A DNA stretch of 64,000 nt from DASUPK01 sp963695675. Its GTDB lineage: Bacteria > Actinomycetota > Thermoleophilia > Solirubrobacterales > 70-9. The position numbers and the translations under genes were made by a program. How positions within the stretch are numbered: the first letter of the stretch is position 1; each line of letters starts with the position of its first letter. This document shows positions 49,792-58,674 of the stretch, in pieces. The notes below the pieces were generated by a model, which did not search any database, was not told the DNA's origin, and saw nothing but the letters and a program-made list of their open reading frames with translations. Location of the stretch: positions 496,001 through 560,000 of the forward strand of contig CAVOGY010000005.1 in NCBI GenBank assembly GCA_963695675.1, in the 5' to 3' direction.

Positions 49792-50510
49792 AGCTGGAAG
49801 GCGGGCGTGTCTTGGTCACCGGCGCCGCCCGGGGGCTCGGGCTCGAGCTTGCGCTTCATCTGGCGGGCGAGGGCGCCCGGGTGGTGGGGGCCGACCTCTC
49901 TGAGAGCTCCGAGGAGCTGCGGCGTGCGGGAGTCGAGCTCGTCCAGGCGGACGTCAGTTCGCAATCCGACGTGGAGGAGCTGGCGGATGCCGCCCGGGCG
50001 GAGCTCGGAGGGCTCGACGCCCTGGTCAACAACGCGGCCGTCGTGGATCTGGAGCGGCGGCCCTTCTGGGAGATACCCGTCGACGAGTGGGACCGCGTGC
50101 TCGCGGTGAACGTCCGCGGGCCCTGGCTCTGCTCGCGGGCGCTCCTCCCGCTGCTGCGGGAGTCGGACGGCGGCGCGATCGTGAACCTCGCCTCCGAGGT
50201 GGCCTTCACCGGCTCCCCTGGCCTCGCGCACTATGTCTCCTCCAAGGGCGCCCTGGTCTCGCTCACCCGCGCTCTGGCCCGCGAGCTCGGCGACGAGGGA
50301 ATCCGGGTGAACGCCGTCGCCCCCGGTTACGTCCCGACCGAGGGGTCCCGCAGCCTCGCGCCCGGCGGCTATGACCCCAGCGCGACGCCCCTCGGCAGGA
50401 TCGGCGAGACGGGCGACCTGCTCGGCGCGATCGCCTTCCTCCTCTCCGAGGAGAGCGGATTCGTGACCGGCCAGACCCTGCTGGTCAACGGCGGGCGACT
50501 GATGCGCTGA
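49788..50510 (+). CDS. short-chain dehydrogenase/reductase
   Basis: The protein has 240 residues. Cofactor motif: VLVTGAARGLGLELALHLAGEG, with Asp in VVGADLSESS (NAD-type). NNAAVVDL, the catalytic Ser in VNLASEVAFTG, and Tyr-x3-Lys in AHYVSSKGALVSL follow. ATG at 49788 overlaps the CrtI-like stop. It is the last gene of the LysR-linked operon and probably oxidises an alcohol to a ketone or the reverse. Confidence 0.86.
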   Translation: MKLEGGRVLVTGAARGLGLELALHLAGEGARVVGADLSESSEELRRAGVELVQADVSSQSDVEELADAARAELGGLDALVNNAAVVDLERRPFWEIPVDEWDRVLAVNVRGPWLCSRALLPLLRESDGGAIVNLASEVAFTGSPGLAHYVSSKGALVSLTRALARELGDEGIRVNAVAPGYVPTEGSRSLAPGGYDPSATPLGRIGETGDLLGAIAFLLSEESGFVTGQTLLVNGGRLMR

Positions 50511-50521
50511 GGCCCTACGGC

Positions 50522-50539
50522 GCCGGCTCGAACGCCGGC
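50522..50539. terminator. hairpin between convergent operons
   Basis: GCCGGC-TCGAAC-GCCGGC forms a 6-bp GC stem with a 6-base loop, lying between the stops of the SDR (50510) and the amidase (50574). It could end transcription from both sides. No T-run follows, so factor-dependent termination is also possible. Confidence 0.5.
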
Positions 50540-50573
50540 TCCAATGGGGCCCGATCGCACCACAGCTCGTCGA

Positions 50574-51965
50574 TCACCAGCGCGCCGAGGGCGCAGGAGG
50601 CGCTGGGAAGGCCGGCTCGGGCACGCCGAGCTCAGCCTGCAGGGCGTTGCCCATTCCCAGCAGCTCCCAGTCGCTCGCCTCGGGGCCGATCAGCGAGACG
50701 CCGACCGGGAGGCCGCTGGCGGATCCGACCCCGGCCGGCAGGGACGCCGCGGGAAAGCCGGTCCAGTTCCAGTAGCTGGTCAGCGAGATCAGCTCCGCGT
50801 CGGTACCCCAGTGGTCGTATCCGTCGCCGCGCACCCAGGCCACCACCGGGACCGTCGGCTCGATCACGGCGTCGACGCCGTGCTCGGCGAACCAATCGAG
50901 CCAGGCATGGGTGTCCTCGCGGCGCTGGATCTGCGACGCCCAGTAGTCGATCGCCGAGGTGCTCTGCCTCTCCCCCTCCTCGACCCACTCGCGAAGCGCA
51001 GGGCGGTACAGGTCGCGACGCTCGGCGAGACGTCGGTGCCAGGCCGCTAGCTCGGCGAACAGGATGCTGAGATAGGGCTGGCCGACGTCGAGCTCAGCCG
51101 CCGGGGCCGGCGCCTCGACGAGCTCGGCCCCCAGCGAGCGGCAAGCCGCGAGCGCGGAATCGAACCCAGCGGCGACGTCGGCGTCCAGGTCGACCAGCGA
51201 GAGCCGCGGCGACGGCACCAGCCGCTTGCCCCGCAGGCCGTCGTCGGCCGGTTCCCCCATCAGCCCGGTGATCGGCGCGAGCAGCGCGGCGCAGTCGCCC
51301 AGCGTCCGCGCCATCGGGCCGGCGTGGTCGAAGCTCGGCGCCAGCGGGACCGCTCCCCGGAACGAGGTCGTCCCGTAGGTCGGCTTGATCGTCGAGGTCC
51401 CGCACATCGCCGAGGGGATGCGAAGCGAGCCGGCCGTGTCCGTACCCGTCGCCGCGGGCGTCATTCGGGCGGCGAGCGCGGCCGCCGAGCCCCCGCTCGA
51501 CCCGCCCGCCGTCCGATCGAGCGCCCAGGGATTTCCGACCTGGTCGGTGGTGCCCCCGACCGTGAACTCGTGGGTGTGGAGATGCCCCAGCAGGATCATC
51601 CCCGCCGCCTTCAGACTGCCCCAGACCTCACTGTCCCGCTCGGGGACGTCCTCGTAGGCACGGCTGGAGGCGGTCAGCGGCTTGCCGGCCACCGCATAGA
51701 CGTCCTTCAAGCCCACCGGCACCCCGTGCAGGGGCGGGCGCTCGTCGGCCCTGACCTCGTCCGCGCGCTTCGCGGCGGCGATCGCGTCCTCCTCGTAGAC
51801 CCGGACCCACGCGTTGATTGAACCCGGATCGCCCTCGTGGCTGTGCGTCCCGTCTCGCTCGGCGATCCGGCGCAGGCACGCCTCGGTCAGCTCAAGCGAG
51901 GAAATCGAGCCGTCGCGGAGCGCTGCGACCGCCGCGCCAACACCGAGGTCGGCTGGATCTCTCAT
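50574..51965 (-). CDS. amidase-signature hydrolase
   Basis: The protein has 463 residues. The Ser-cisSer-Lys triad is visible as Lys87 (GLKDVYAVAG), Ser156 (RTAGGSSGGSAA) and Ser180 (ATGTDTAGSLRIPS). The length suits GatA or AtzF-like amidases. No gatB or gatC genes are nearby, so it is probably a catabolic amidase or allophanate-type hydrolase. It is the last gene of the phosphotransferase/carboxyltransferase operon; the start overlaps the GMC stop by 4 bases. Its role in that pathway is unknown. Confidence 0.82.
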   Translation of the reverse strand: MRDPADLGVGAAVAALRDGSISSLELTEACLRRIAERDGTHSHEGDPGSINAWVRVYEEDAIAAAKRADEVRADERPPLHGVPVGLKDVYAVAGKPLTASSRAYEDVPERDSEVWGSLKAAGMILLGHLHTHEFTVGGTTDQVGNPWALDRTAGGSSGGSAAALAARMTPAATGTDTAGSLRIPSAMCGTSTIKPTYGTTSFRGAVPLAPSFDHAGPMARTLGDCAALLAPITGLMGEPADDGLRGKRLVPSPRLSLVDLDADVAAGFDSALAACRSLGAELVEAPAPAAELDVGQPYLSILFAELAAWHRRLAERRDLYRPALREWVEEGERQSTSAIDYWASQIQRREDTHAWLDWFAEHGVDAVIEPTVPVVAWVRGDGYDHWGTDAELISLTSYWNWTGFPAASLPAGVGSASGLPVGVSLIGPEASDWELLGMGNALQAELGVPEPAFPAPPAPSARW

Positions 51966-53560
51966 GCCGTCGCGGTGGCCGCAGCCGCCGCCTGATCCTC
52001 AAGCGCGAAGGCGGCGGCCCTCTCGCCGATCAGGACAGAGGGCGCGTTCGTGTTGCCCGAGGTGACGGCCGGCATGATCGATGCGTCCGCGACGCGGAGC
52101 CCCTCGATCCCGTAGACACGCAGGCGCGGGTCGACGACGGCGTCCTCGTCGACGCCCATCTTGCAGGTGCCCACCTGATGGTGATAGGTGATCGCCGAGC
52201 GGCGGATCCAATCGCGCAGCTGCTCGCGGGAGCGGACGCCCGGACCGGGATAGAGCTCGCGGGCGCCCCACTCGTCGCAGAGCGCCGGGGCCGCTCCGAT
52301 CTCGCGACAGAGCCGAACGGAGGCCTCCAGACTCTCGAGGTCGGCGTCCCGGGAGAGGATCCGCGGATCAATCACGAGCTCGTCGCTGAGCTCCGTGCCG
52401 CTGAGCCGAATCGTGCCGCGACTGGCCGGCCGGATCATCCCTGCCATCAGGGAGAAGCCGTTCTCAGGCCCCTCCATCCACTCCTCGTACAGCGGGACCA
52501 TGAAGTGGATCGGCTGCATGTCCGGCCCCGCGAGATCCGGCCTGCTGCGGGCCCAGAGATGGGTCTGCGCGGCAAACAGACCCGGGGTCGGTGGCCCGAT
52601 CTCACGCTCGGCGCTGAAGATGACGGGCGAGAGCAGATGGTCGTGGAGGTTCGCGCCCACCCCCGGCAGGTCGACGAGGACGTCGATGCCGATCTCTCCC
52701 AGGTGATCCGCGGGGCCGATGCCCGAACGCATCAGCAGGGGCGGTGACTCGATCGTGCCGCAGGAGACGATCACCTCCGTCGAGGCGGCGGCGCTCTCGA
52801 GACGCCCTCCGTCCGTCACCCACTCGACTCCGACGCAGCGGTCGCCCTCGAGCAGGAGTCGCCGAGCGTGGGCTCCCGTGACGATCCTGAGGCCTCCTTG
52901 CCCGGCGATCGGCTTCAGGTAGGCGGTCGCTGTGCTCTGCCGGATGCCCTCCCTGATCGAGAACTGCATGTAGGAGACGCCGTCGTTCTCCGGGCCGTTG
53001 TGGTCGTCGTTGAACGGAATCCCGACCTCCTGCGCGGCCGCCACGATCGACCGGTGGATAGCGGCAGGCTCGTAGTCGGAGATCACGTGGACGGGCCCGC
53101 CCTCCCCGTGAAGCTCCGAGGCGCCGCGATCGAAGTCCTCGATCTGGCGGAAGAGCGGCAGGACGTCGTTCCAGGACCAGCCGGCGTTGCCCAGATACGC
53201 CCAGTGATCCCAGTCGCGGCGGGTCCCCCGGACCCAAATCATCCCGTTGAGGCTGCTCGACCCACCGAGCACCTTTCCCCTCGGCCAGTGCAGGCGGCGA
53301 TCGGCCGCGTGCAGCTGCGGCGCCGTCCGGTAGGCCCAGTCCTCGAGCGCGAACCAGAGCTCGTGGGCGCGCGTGGGGTCGTGGATCGCCGGATTCGTGT
53401 CCCGTCCGCCCGCCTCCAGCAGCAGCACCTTGAGGCCTCGATCGACGAGCCGACGAGCAGCCGCAGCTCCCGCCGAGCCTGCGCCGACGACGATCACATC
53501 CGCTTCGAGCTCAGCGATGAGTCGTTCCTCCCAGCCAGGGCAGCATCTCCTCGACCCCAT
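51962..53560 (-). CDS. GMC oxidoreductase (choline-dehydrogenase type)
   Basis: The protein has up to 532 residues. FAD motif: VIVVGAGSAGAAAARRLVDRG. The GMC signatures GGSSSLNGMIWVRG and GTIESPPLLMRSGIGP are present. The catalytic His is in TYHHQVGTCKMG and the Asn in SGNTNAPSVLIGERAA. It lacks the Cys-rich insert of the other two GMC proteins in the window. The start is uncertain: ATG at 53560 overlaps the phosphatase gene by 50 bases, while GTG at 53497 avoids this but leaves almost nothing before the FAD motif. It probably oxidises an alcohol intermediate of this operon. Confidence 0.83.
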   Translation of the reverse strand: MGSRRCCPGWEERLIAELEADVIVVGAGSAGAAAARRLVDRGLKVLLLEAGGRDTNPAIHDPTRAHELWFALEDWAYRTAPQLHAADRRLHWPRGKVLGGSSSLNGMIWVRGTRRDWDHWAYLGNAGWSWNDVLPLFRQIEDFDRGASELHGEGGPVHVISDYEPAAIHRSIVAAAQEVGIPFNDDHNGPENDGVSYMQFSIREGIRQSTATAYLKPIAGQGGLRIVTGAHARRLLLEGDRCVGVEWVTDGGRLESAAASTEVIVSCGTIESPPLLMRSGIGPADHLGEIGIDVLVDLPGVGANLHDHLLSPVIFSAEREIGPPTPGLFAAQTHLWARSRPDLAGPDMQPIHFMVPLYEEWMEGPENGFSLMAGMIRPASRGTIRLSGTELSDELVIDPRILSRDADLESLEASVRLCREIGAAPALCDEWGARELYPGPGVRSREQLRDWIRRSAITYHHQVGTCKMGVDEDAVVDPRLRVYGIEGLRVADASIMPAVTSGNTNAPSVLIGERAAAFALEDQAAAAATATA

Positions 53561-54332
53561 CGATCACCGCATCGGGGCGTTTCGTCTCCGGCACGCCGTT
53601 CAAATCGAGCGAGCCGCTCATCCCGCTGCGGACGAGGATCGTGCGGGAGCCGCCAAGGTGCCCCAGCGCGATGTCCATGTCCAGGTCGTCGCCGATCACC
53701 GCGTGCTGCTCCGAAGGAACGCCGAGGCGCTCGGTGGTCGCCTCCACGGCGACCTCCGATGGCTTGCCGACCACGATCGGGTCCGTCTCGGTCACCTTTG
53801 CGATCGCCGCGGTGGTCATCGCGCCACGGCTGAAGATCAGGCCATTTGCTCCCCAGTAGCCTGGGCCGTAGTTCGCGGTCAGCAGAGGCGCGCCCCTCAT
53901 CACCGCCCGGGCGGCTGTCTCCAACTCGTCCATGTCGACCTGCGGGAGGTGCGCGACGAAGACGGCTTCGGCCTCGTCGGTGTCGATGAGGGGGACGCCG
54001 TCCCGCTCCATGCGGCGCTTGATCTCATCGGAGCCGAAGACCATCGCCGGGCGGCCCAGGTGGTGCTGGGCGAGGTAGGAGGTCGCGCTGACGACCGGCG
54101 TGAGCAGCTCGTCGTCGGCGACCGGGAGGCCGTCTTCGCGGAGGCGCGCGGCGAAGGTCTCGGGATCCAGGTGGCTGCCGTTCGTGAAGAGGACGAGATG
54201 TCGCCCCGAGCGGCGGATCGCCTCCAGCACCTCGACGGCTCCCGGCAGGGGCTCTGAGCGAAAGTCGGTGCCGCGGTGGACGAGGGATCCGTCGATGTCG
54301 AAGACGAACCCCTTGACATCGTCGAGCTGCAT
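53511..54332 (-). CDS. HAD-superfamily (class IIA) phosphatase
   Basis: The protein has 273 residues. Motif I is FDIDGSLVHRG (Asp12 nucleophile, Asp14 acid/base), motif II is LFTNGSH, the conserved Lys is in VVGKPSEVA, and motif III is VIGDDLDMDIALG. The cap is of the NagD type. The ATG shares one base with the carboxyltransferase stop (TGATG). In the hydroxyphenylethanone pathway a phosphatase (HpeD) removes the aryl phosphate after carboxylation; the same task fits here by position, not by proven homology. Confidence 0.82.
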   Translation of the reverse strand: MQLDDVKGFVFDIDGSLVHRGTDFRSEPLPGAVEVLEAIRRSGRHLVLFTNGSHLDPETFAARLREDGLPVADDELLTPVVSATSYLAQHHLGRPAMVFGSDEIKRRMERDGVPLIDTDEAEAVFVAHLPQVDMDELETAARAVMRGAPLLTANYGPGYWGANGLIFSRGAMTTAAIAKVTETDPIVVGKPSEVAVEATTERLGVPSEQHAVIGDDLDMDIALGHLGGSRTILVRSGMSGSLDLNGVPETKRPDAVIDGVEEMLPWLGGTTHR

Positions 54333-55690
54333 CAGTGGGCGGCGCCCTCGGTGACCATCGCGTCGACCTGCTCGGCGGGCATGGTCAGGCGAAGGAGCAG
54401 CTCCTCGTCCGAGATCCCCTCACCGAGGCGCTCCCTGGCACCCTCCAGACTGACCGGCTCGAGCTTGCCAAGCTCGTCGGCGCGCGAGCGCGAGAGCACC
54501 TTGTCCCTGATCTCTGGGTCGACTGGTGCGGCCGGCTCGAAGAAGTGGCCGTGGAAGTAGCGCACCATCTCGTTCGAGACCCTGCTCCAGCGCTCCTCGT
54601 AGATGACGTTCATCACCGCCTGGGTGGCGACGAACTGAGAGACCGGGGTGACCATGATCGGGTAGCCCATCTCGGCGCGAACGCGGGCGACCTCCTCGAG
54701 GGTCGCGTCGAAGAGCTCGGGCTTTCCGATCTCCTGGAGGTGGCGCTTGGTGGTCGTCACCATCCCGCCCGGCATCTGGTGGTGGTAGTAGGCCGCGTCG
54801 TACTCGGCGGGGGCGCCGAGGGGCAGCTCCTTCTCTGCCGCGATCTCGCGGAAGTGGTCAGAGGCCTCGGCTAGGGCCTCCAGATCGAGATCATGCGAGT
54901 AGCCCTCGGCCTCGAGGTTCCTCAGCGTGTTCTCGCAGGATGGGTTCGAGGTCCCGTTGGCGAGCGGCGCGAGGGCGGTGTGCAGCGTCCGGCCGCCGGC
55001 CTCCAGGCCCTCCATGTAGGCGAGCGGGCCGAGGCTGATCGTGCAGTGGCTGTGCAGCTCGACGGGGCGCGGGGCGACCGCGTCGATGAAGCCGGGGATC
55101 AGCTCGCGGACCGCGTCCGGCGTGAGCAGGCCGCCCGGGTCCTTCAGGTAGAGGCGATCGAGGTGCTCGGACGCCGCCACGGCCCGGGCGCGCTCGAGAT
55201 AGTACTCGTGGGTGTGAACCGGACTGATCGAGTAGGTCAGCCCGACCACCACCTCCTCCACCCCGGCCTCGCGCGCCATCCGGGCCAGCCGGATCAGCGC
55301 GTCGGGATCGTTTGAGGGCTCGGCGATCTGGAAGCGGCGGATGCCGTTGCGGACGACGAGCCGAAAGGCGAGATCGATCACGTCCTCGCCGGCCGGGACC
55401 CAGGAGGCGAATCGCATCCCGGTGGTGATGAAGTTGAGCGGAGTATTGGGCATCGCCTCGCTCACCCCGCGAATCCGCTCCCAGGGGTCCTCCTTGTGGA
55501 AGCGCACCGAGACCGCCATGTGGGTGCTCGAGGTGAAGTCGAGGGCGTGGAAGCCGATCCGGTCCATCGTCGGCGCGATCTCGAGGACGTCCGGCGTCGT
55601 CAGGCCGGTCGCGCTCCAGAGGCTCTGGTTGCCGTCCCGCGTCGTCGTGTCGACGATCTCCACCCGCGCGGCTGTCCCGCGGGCACTCAT
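54332..55690 (-). CDS. carboxyltransferase of pyruvate-carboxylase-B/oxaloacetate-decarboxylase type
   Basis: The protein has 452 residues. It has the HMGL-like barrel VEIVDTTTRDGNQSLWSATG (metal ligand Asp14), the carbamylated-lysine candidate Lys183 (LYLKDPGG), metal ligands His213 and His215 (VELHSHCTIS), and the conserved PYC_OADA segment HHQMPGGMVTTT. Such proteins exchange CO2 between carboxybiotin and a substrate. There is no biotinyl (AMKM-type) domain in it and no biotin carboxylase or carrier gene in the window, so partners must lie elsewhere, or it acts without biotin. ATG overlaps the ATP-grasp gene stop (ATGA). Confidence 0.83.
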   Translation of the reverse strand: MSARGTAARVEIVDTTTRDGNQSLWSATGLTTPDVLEIAPTMDRIGFHALDFTSSTHMAVSVRFHKEDPWERIRGVSEAMPNTPLNFITTGMRFASWVPAGEDVIDLAFRLVVRNGIRRFQIAEPSNDPDALIRLARMAREAGVEEVVVGLTYSISPVHTHEYYLERARAVAASEHLDRLYLKDPGGLLTPDAVRELIPGFIDAVAPRPVELHSHCTISLGPLAYMEGLEAGGRTLHTALAPLANGTSNPSCENTLRNLEAEGYSHDLDLEALAEASDHFREIAAEKELPLGAPAEYDAAYYHHQMPGGMVTTTKRHLQEIGKPELFDATLEEVARVRAEMGYPIMVTPVSQFVATQAVMNVIYEERWSRVSNEMVRYFHGHFFEPAAPVDPEIRDKVLSRSRADELGKLEPVSLEGARERLGEGISDEELLLRLTMPAEQVDAMVTEGAAH

Positions 55691-56706
55691 CGCCGCGCCG
55701 TCCCCGTAGCGCCGAAGGTGCTCCAGACGCGGTCCATCGCCGACCGGGAGGTGTCCGACTCCGCGCGCTCGGCCGGCCTTACCGTCACCGGACGGGCCTG
55801 GAGCATGAAGAGATCGCCCAGCCCGGCGGGCCCGCTGGCATCCCGTGCGATCGCCCACTCGATGTCCTGGTGGGCGCCGAAGTGATCCTCGACGCGGCGT
55901 CCGACGTCCACCAGGGCGGTGAGCGGCGCCTCGCCGAGGCAGGCGACCTCGCGACGCTCCGGTGGAACCTCGCTCCGCGCGGCGCCGCTCCCGGAGGGAT
56001 CCGGCACGTACTCGACCTCCTTCGGCCCAATCGAACGCGAGAGGACCTCGCCTGTCACCTTGCTGACCCGATACTCGTCCGGGGTCACCTCGCCGCCGAC
56101 CACCGCGAGCCCGAGTCCCCAGCTTGCGTTCACGGCGATCGTGCTCGGGTCGCCGCTCACCGGGTTGCAGGTGAACATCACGCCGGAGACCGCGGCGTCC
56201 ACCATCAGCTGCACCGTCACCCCCATCGCCGGCACCGCGTGCTCGGCGGCCATCTCCGCGCGGTAGGTGACGGCCTCGGCGCTGTAGAGACTCGCCCAGC
56301 AGTTGCGCACCGCCTCGTTGACGCCGTCCGCGCCCCGCACCCAGAGGTAGGTCTCCTGCTGGCCGGCGAAGGTGGCCTCCTCGGAGTCCTCGCCGATCGC
56401 GCTGGATCGGACCGCGACCGCCGGCACCGGCTCGCCCGCCACGGAGGCGAGCTCCTCGTGGCGCTCGGCGATCTCGGCGCGAAGGTCCTCCGGCACGGGC
56501 AGCTCCCGGATCGCCCGCGCGCACTGATCCGGGGTACGGCCCTCGAGCTCGAGTCCCTCGACGGTCGCAAGAAAGGCGTCGCTCGAGATCGCGAAGCCGG
56601 GCGGCACCGGGATCCCGCCGGCGATCAGCTCACCGAGCAGCGCGCTCTTCGCACCGAAGCGCTCCTCGTCGGGACGCCGCAGGTCCGCGAGCGCACTGGT
56701 CGTCAC
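55687..56706 (-). CDS. ATP-grasp protein of PEP-synthase/PPDK N-domain type
   Basis: The protein has 339 residues (about 37 kDa). KSALLGELIAGGIPVPPGFAIS, AVRSSAIGEDSEEATFAGQQETYL, VSGVMFTCNPVSGD and the final LFMLQARPVT are the successive blocks of the PPDK_N nucleotide-binding domain. Alone it lacks the swivel and PEP domains; the His-bearing swivel is on the gene directly upstream. The same two-piece split, with about 70 and 40 kDa subunits, is known for phenylphosphate synthase. The expected reaction is aryl-OH + ATP to aryl phosphate + AMP + Pi. The GTG start overlaps the swivel-protein stop. Confidence 0.85.
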   Translation of the reverse strand: MTTSALADLRRPDEERFGAKSALLGELIAGGIPVPPGFAISSDAFLATVEGLELEGRTPDQCARAIRELPVPEDLRAEIAERHEELASVAGEPVPAVAVRSSAIGEDSEEATFAGQQETYLWVRGADGVNEAVRNCWASLYSAEAVTYRAEMAAEHAVPAMGVTVQLMVDAAVSGVMFTCNPVSGDPSTIAVNASWGLGLAVVGGEVTPDEYRVSKVTGEVLSRSIGPKEVEYVPDPSGSGAARSEVPPERREVACLGEAPLTALVDVGRRVEDHFGAHQDIEWAIARDASGPAGLGDLFMLQARPVTVRPAERAESDTSRSAMDRVWSTFGATGTARR

Positions 56707-58544
56707 GACGCCCCATCCCCCGCGAGAATCCGGACGACCCCGGTCGAACCGTCGACCTTGATCCGCTGGCCGGTCTTGATCGTCGAGGTCGCGGTGCCCG
56801 TGCCGACGACGGCCGGCAGACCGTATTCGCGGGAGACGATCGCTGCGTGGGACATGATCCCGCCGATGTCGGTGACGGTCGCCTTGATCTTGCTGAAGAT
56901 CGGCGCCCAGGCCGGAGACGTGATCGTGCAGACCAGGATCTCGCCGGCTTGCACCTCGTCGAGCTGATCCAGGGAACGCACCACGCGAGCGATCCCCTCG
57001 ATCTCGCCGGGCGATGCCGCGTAGCCGCCGAGCTCCGCACCGCCCCCGTCTTGGGACCGGGCCCATGACTGGAGCCGCTCCTTGGTGACGCCCCACAGCA
57101 TCACCACCATCGGGTCGTTGACAGCCTCGGGCATCGCGCCGAGCGCCGGCGGCGGATTCCACTCCTCGAGCTTCCTCAGAAGCTCCTTGCGCCTGGTGAC
57201 GATCGGCGGCCAGCGATCCGGCCCCAGTGGCTGCCCGCCGGTCGCCCAGGTCAAGGCGAGCTCCTCGAGCACCTCGAGGACCTCGCGGCGATCGAGCTGG
57301 AAGACGTCCTCGGCGTCCTCGAGGAAACCATGTTCCGTGAGCACGGAGCCGAACTCGCGCACCTTGTTGAAGAACCGCGACTGGAACCAGTAGTCGCAGT
57401 AGAACTTGTGCTCCTCCACGTATGGGAAGACCTTGCGCGAGAGGCCCAGCAGCTCCTCGAACGTCGGCCGGGCCTCCTCGCCGAGCAGCCCCGCGTACTC
57501 GGCGGCGATCCGGTCGCGTTCGGCGATGACCTCGTCGGTCGGGCGGTCGATCCGCTCGCCGGCCCGGAGCGCCGAGATGTGACCGGTCAGCGACTGGTAC
57601 GGAATCCGCGGGTCGTCGTTCCAGCTGCCGTAGTAGTGGTAGAGGCCGTCGCCGGTCCCCATGTTGAACCAGGGGTCCTTGATCGCCTCGAGCTCCTCCA
57701 GCCACCTCTTGCCGGCGTCGGACTTGCCGAGCTCCGCCTCGATCTCGTCGGGCGAGCGGTCCTCCTGGAAGGCCCCGGCGACGTCCGTCTCGATCGCCAG
57801 CCGGGCGAGCCGCCGCAGCTCTTCGTCGGCCCGGAAGAGGTCCACGTCCACCCCGGCGACCATCTGCGAGATGTGCTGGTCGGGAATGTCCGGCAGCGCC
57901 TCGCGGCAGAACTCGGCGAACGTCAAGTAGGCGCCATAGCCGAGCAGCAGGAACTCGAAGTGATGCTGCCACATCAGCTCCAGGCAGTGGAGGGTGTGAC
58001 GGTAGGCCTCCAGCAGCTCCACGTTGCTGAGCTTGCGATCGGTGAACAGAACCTCGTCGGGCTCGTACTGCGACAGCCGGGGTACCTCGATGGCCTCGAC
58101 CTCGCGATTGAGGGCCTCCATCTTTTCCCGCCACTTGACGTAGAGCTCGTCCCAGTTCTCGAAGTAATAGCCCGCGCGCTTCTGGAAGAACTCGGCCCGC
58201 TCGGCAATCAGGTCCGGGTCGGTGACCGGGTTGGGCGAGATGTAGACGTAGCCGTTGACCACGCGATAGTCGACGCCCATCGCGGGCGGCACGGCGAAGG
58301 CCCGGTTCTGCCAGCCGGCGAAGGTGAAGTAAGGGACGTCCACCTCGCACATGTCGAAGGCGGGCATCGGCAGCGGGAAGTGCATCGAGTTCCAGAACCA
58401 GAGCCGGTTCTCGTCAGCTTCCTTGCGGTGCTCGTCGAACAGGGCCCAGTACGGATACATCTCCTCCCAGCCCTCGCAGCCGGCGGGGGTCTCGATCGAG
58501 AAGGGACTGGGGAATGCACCCACCTCGGATGTTGCGGTTGCCAT
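56703..58544 (-). CDS. phosphohistidine-swivel (PEP-utilising enzyme mobile domain) protein, paralogue 1
   Basis: The protein has 613 residues (about 70 kDa). It is a clear paralogue of the protein at 46307, both starting FxSPFxxxxPxGCEGWExM. The swivel domain at the C-terminus carries His566 in DIGGIMSHAAIVSRE, followed by LPAVVGTG. The large N-terminal part should bind the phosphoryl acceptor. The ATP-grasp gene follows with a 4-base overlap, giving a complete two-component dikinase. ATG preceded by GGAGGAGAG. It is the first gene of a six-gene overlapping operon. Confidence 0.85.
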   Translation of the reverse strand: MATATSEVGAFPSPFSIETPAGCEGWEEMYPYWALFDEHRKEADENRLWFWNSMHFPLPMPAFDMCEVDVPYFTFAGWQNRAFAVPPAMGVDYRVVNGYVYISPNPVTDPDLIAERAEFFQKRAGYYFENWDELYVKWREKMEALNREVEAIEVPRLSQYEPDEVLFTDRKLSNVELLEAYRHTLHCLELMWQHHFEFLLLGYGAYLTFAEFCREALPDIPDQHISQMVAGVDVDLFRADEELRRLARLAIETDVAGAFQEDRSPDEIEAELGKSDAGKRWLEELEAIKDPWFNMGTGDGLYHYYGSWNDDPRIPYQSLTGHISALRAGERIDRPTDEVIAERDRIAAEYAGLLGEEARPTFEELLGLSRKVFPYVEEHKFYCDYWFQSRFFNKVREFGSVLTEHGFLEDAEDVFQLDRREVLEVLEELALTWATGGQPLGPDRWPPIVTRRKELLRKLEEWNPPPALGAMPEAVNDPMVVMLWGVTKERLQSWARSQDGGGAELGGYAASPGEIEGIARVVRSLDQLDEVQAGEILVCTITSPAWAPIFSKIKATVTDIGGIMSHAAIVSREYGLPAVVGTGTATSTIKTGQRIKVDGSTGVVRILAGDGAS

Positions 58545-58674
58545 AGGTCTCTCCTCCGATGGCGTGGTCGAGAAAAGTCAAGTCTATTGGTGTGTTATCC
58601 GCGGCCTCCAGCCGAGCCGTCGCGGTGGTCGAGCTCCCCGTCTGTCTCGATAGCTCATCTCTCCTCGCTCGTCG

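Noticed and set aside
55687..58350. 887-residue reading frame covering the ATP-grasp gene and part of the swivel gene
   Set aside because: Only the last 339 residues show protein family features; the rest is an out-of-frame reading of the swivel gene, which has its own intact frame.
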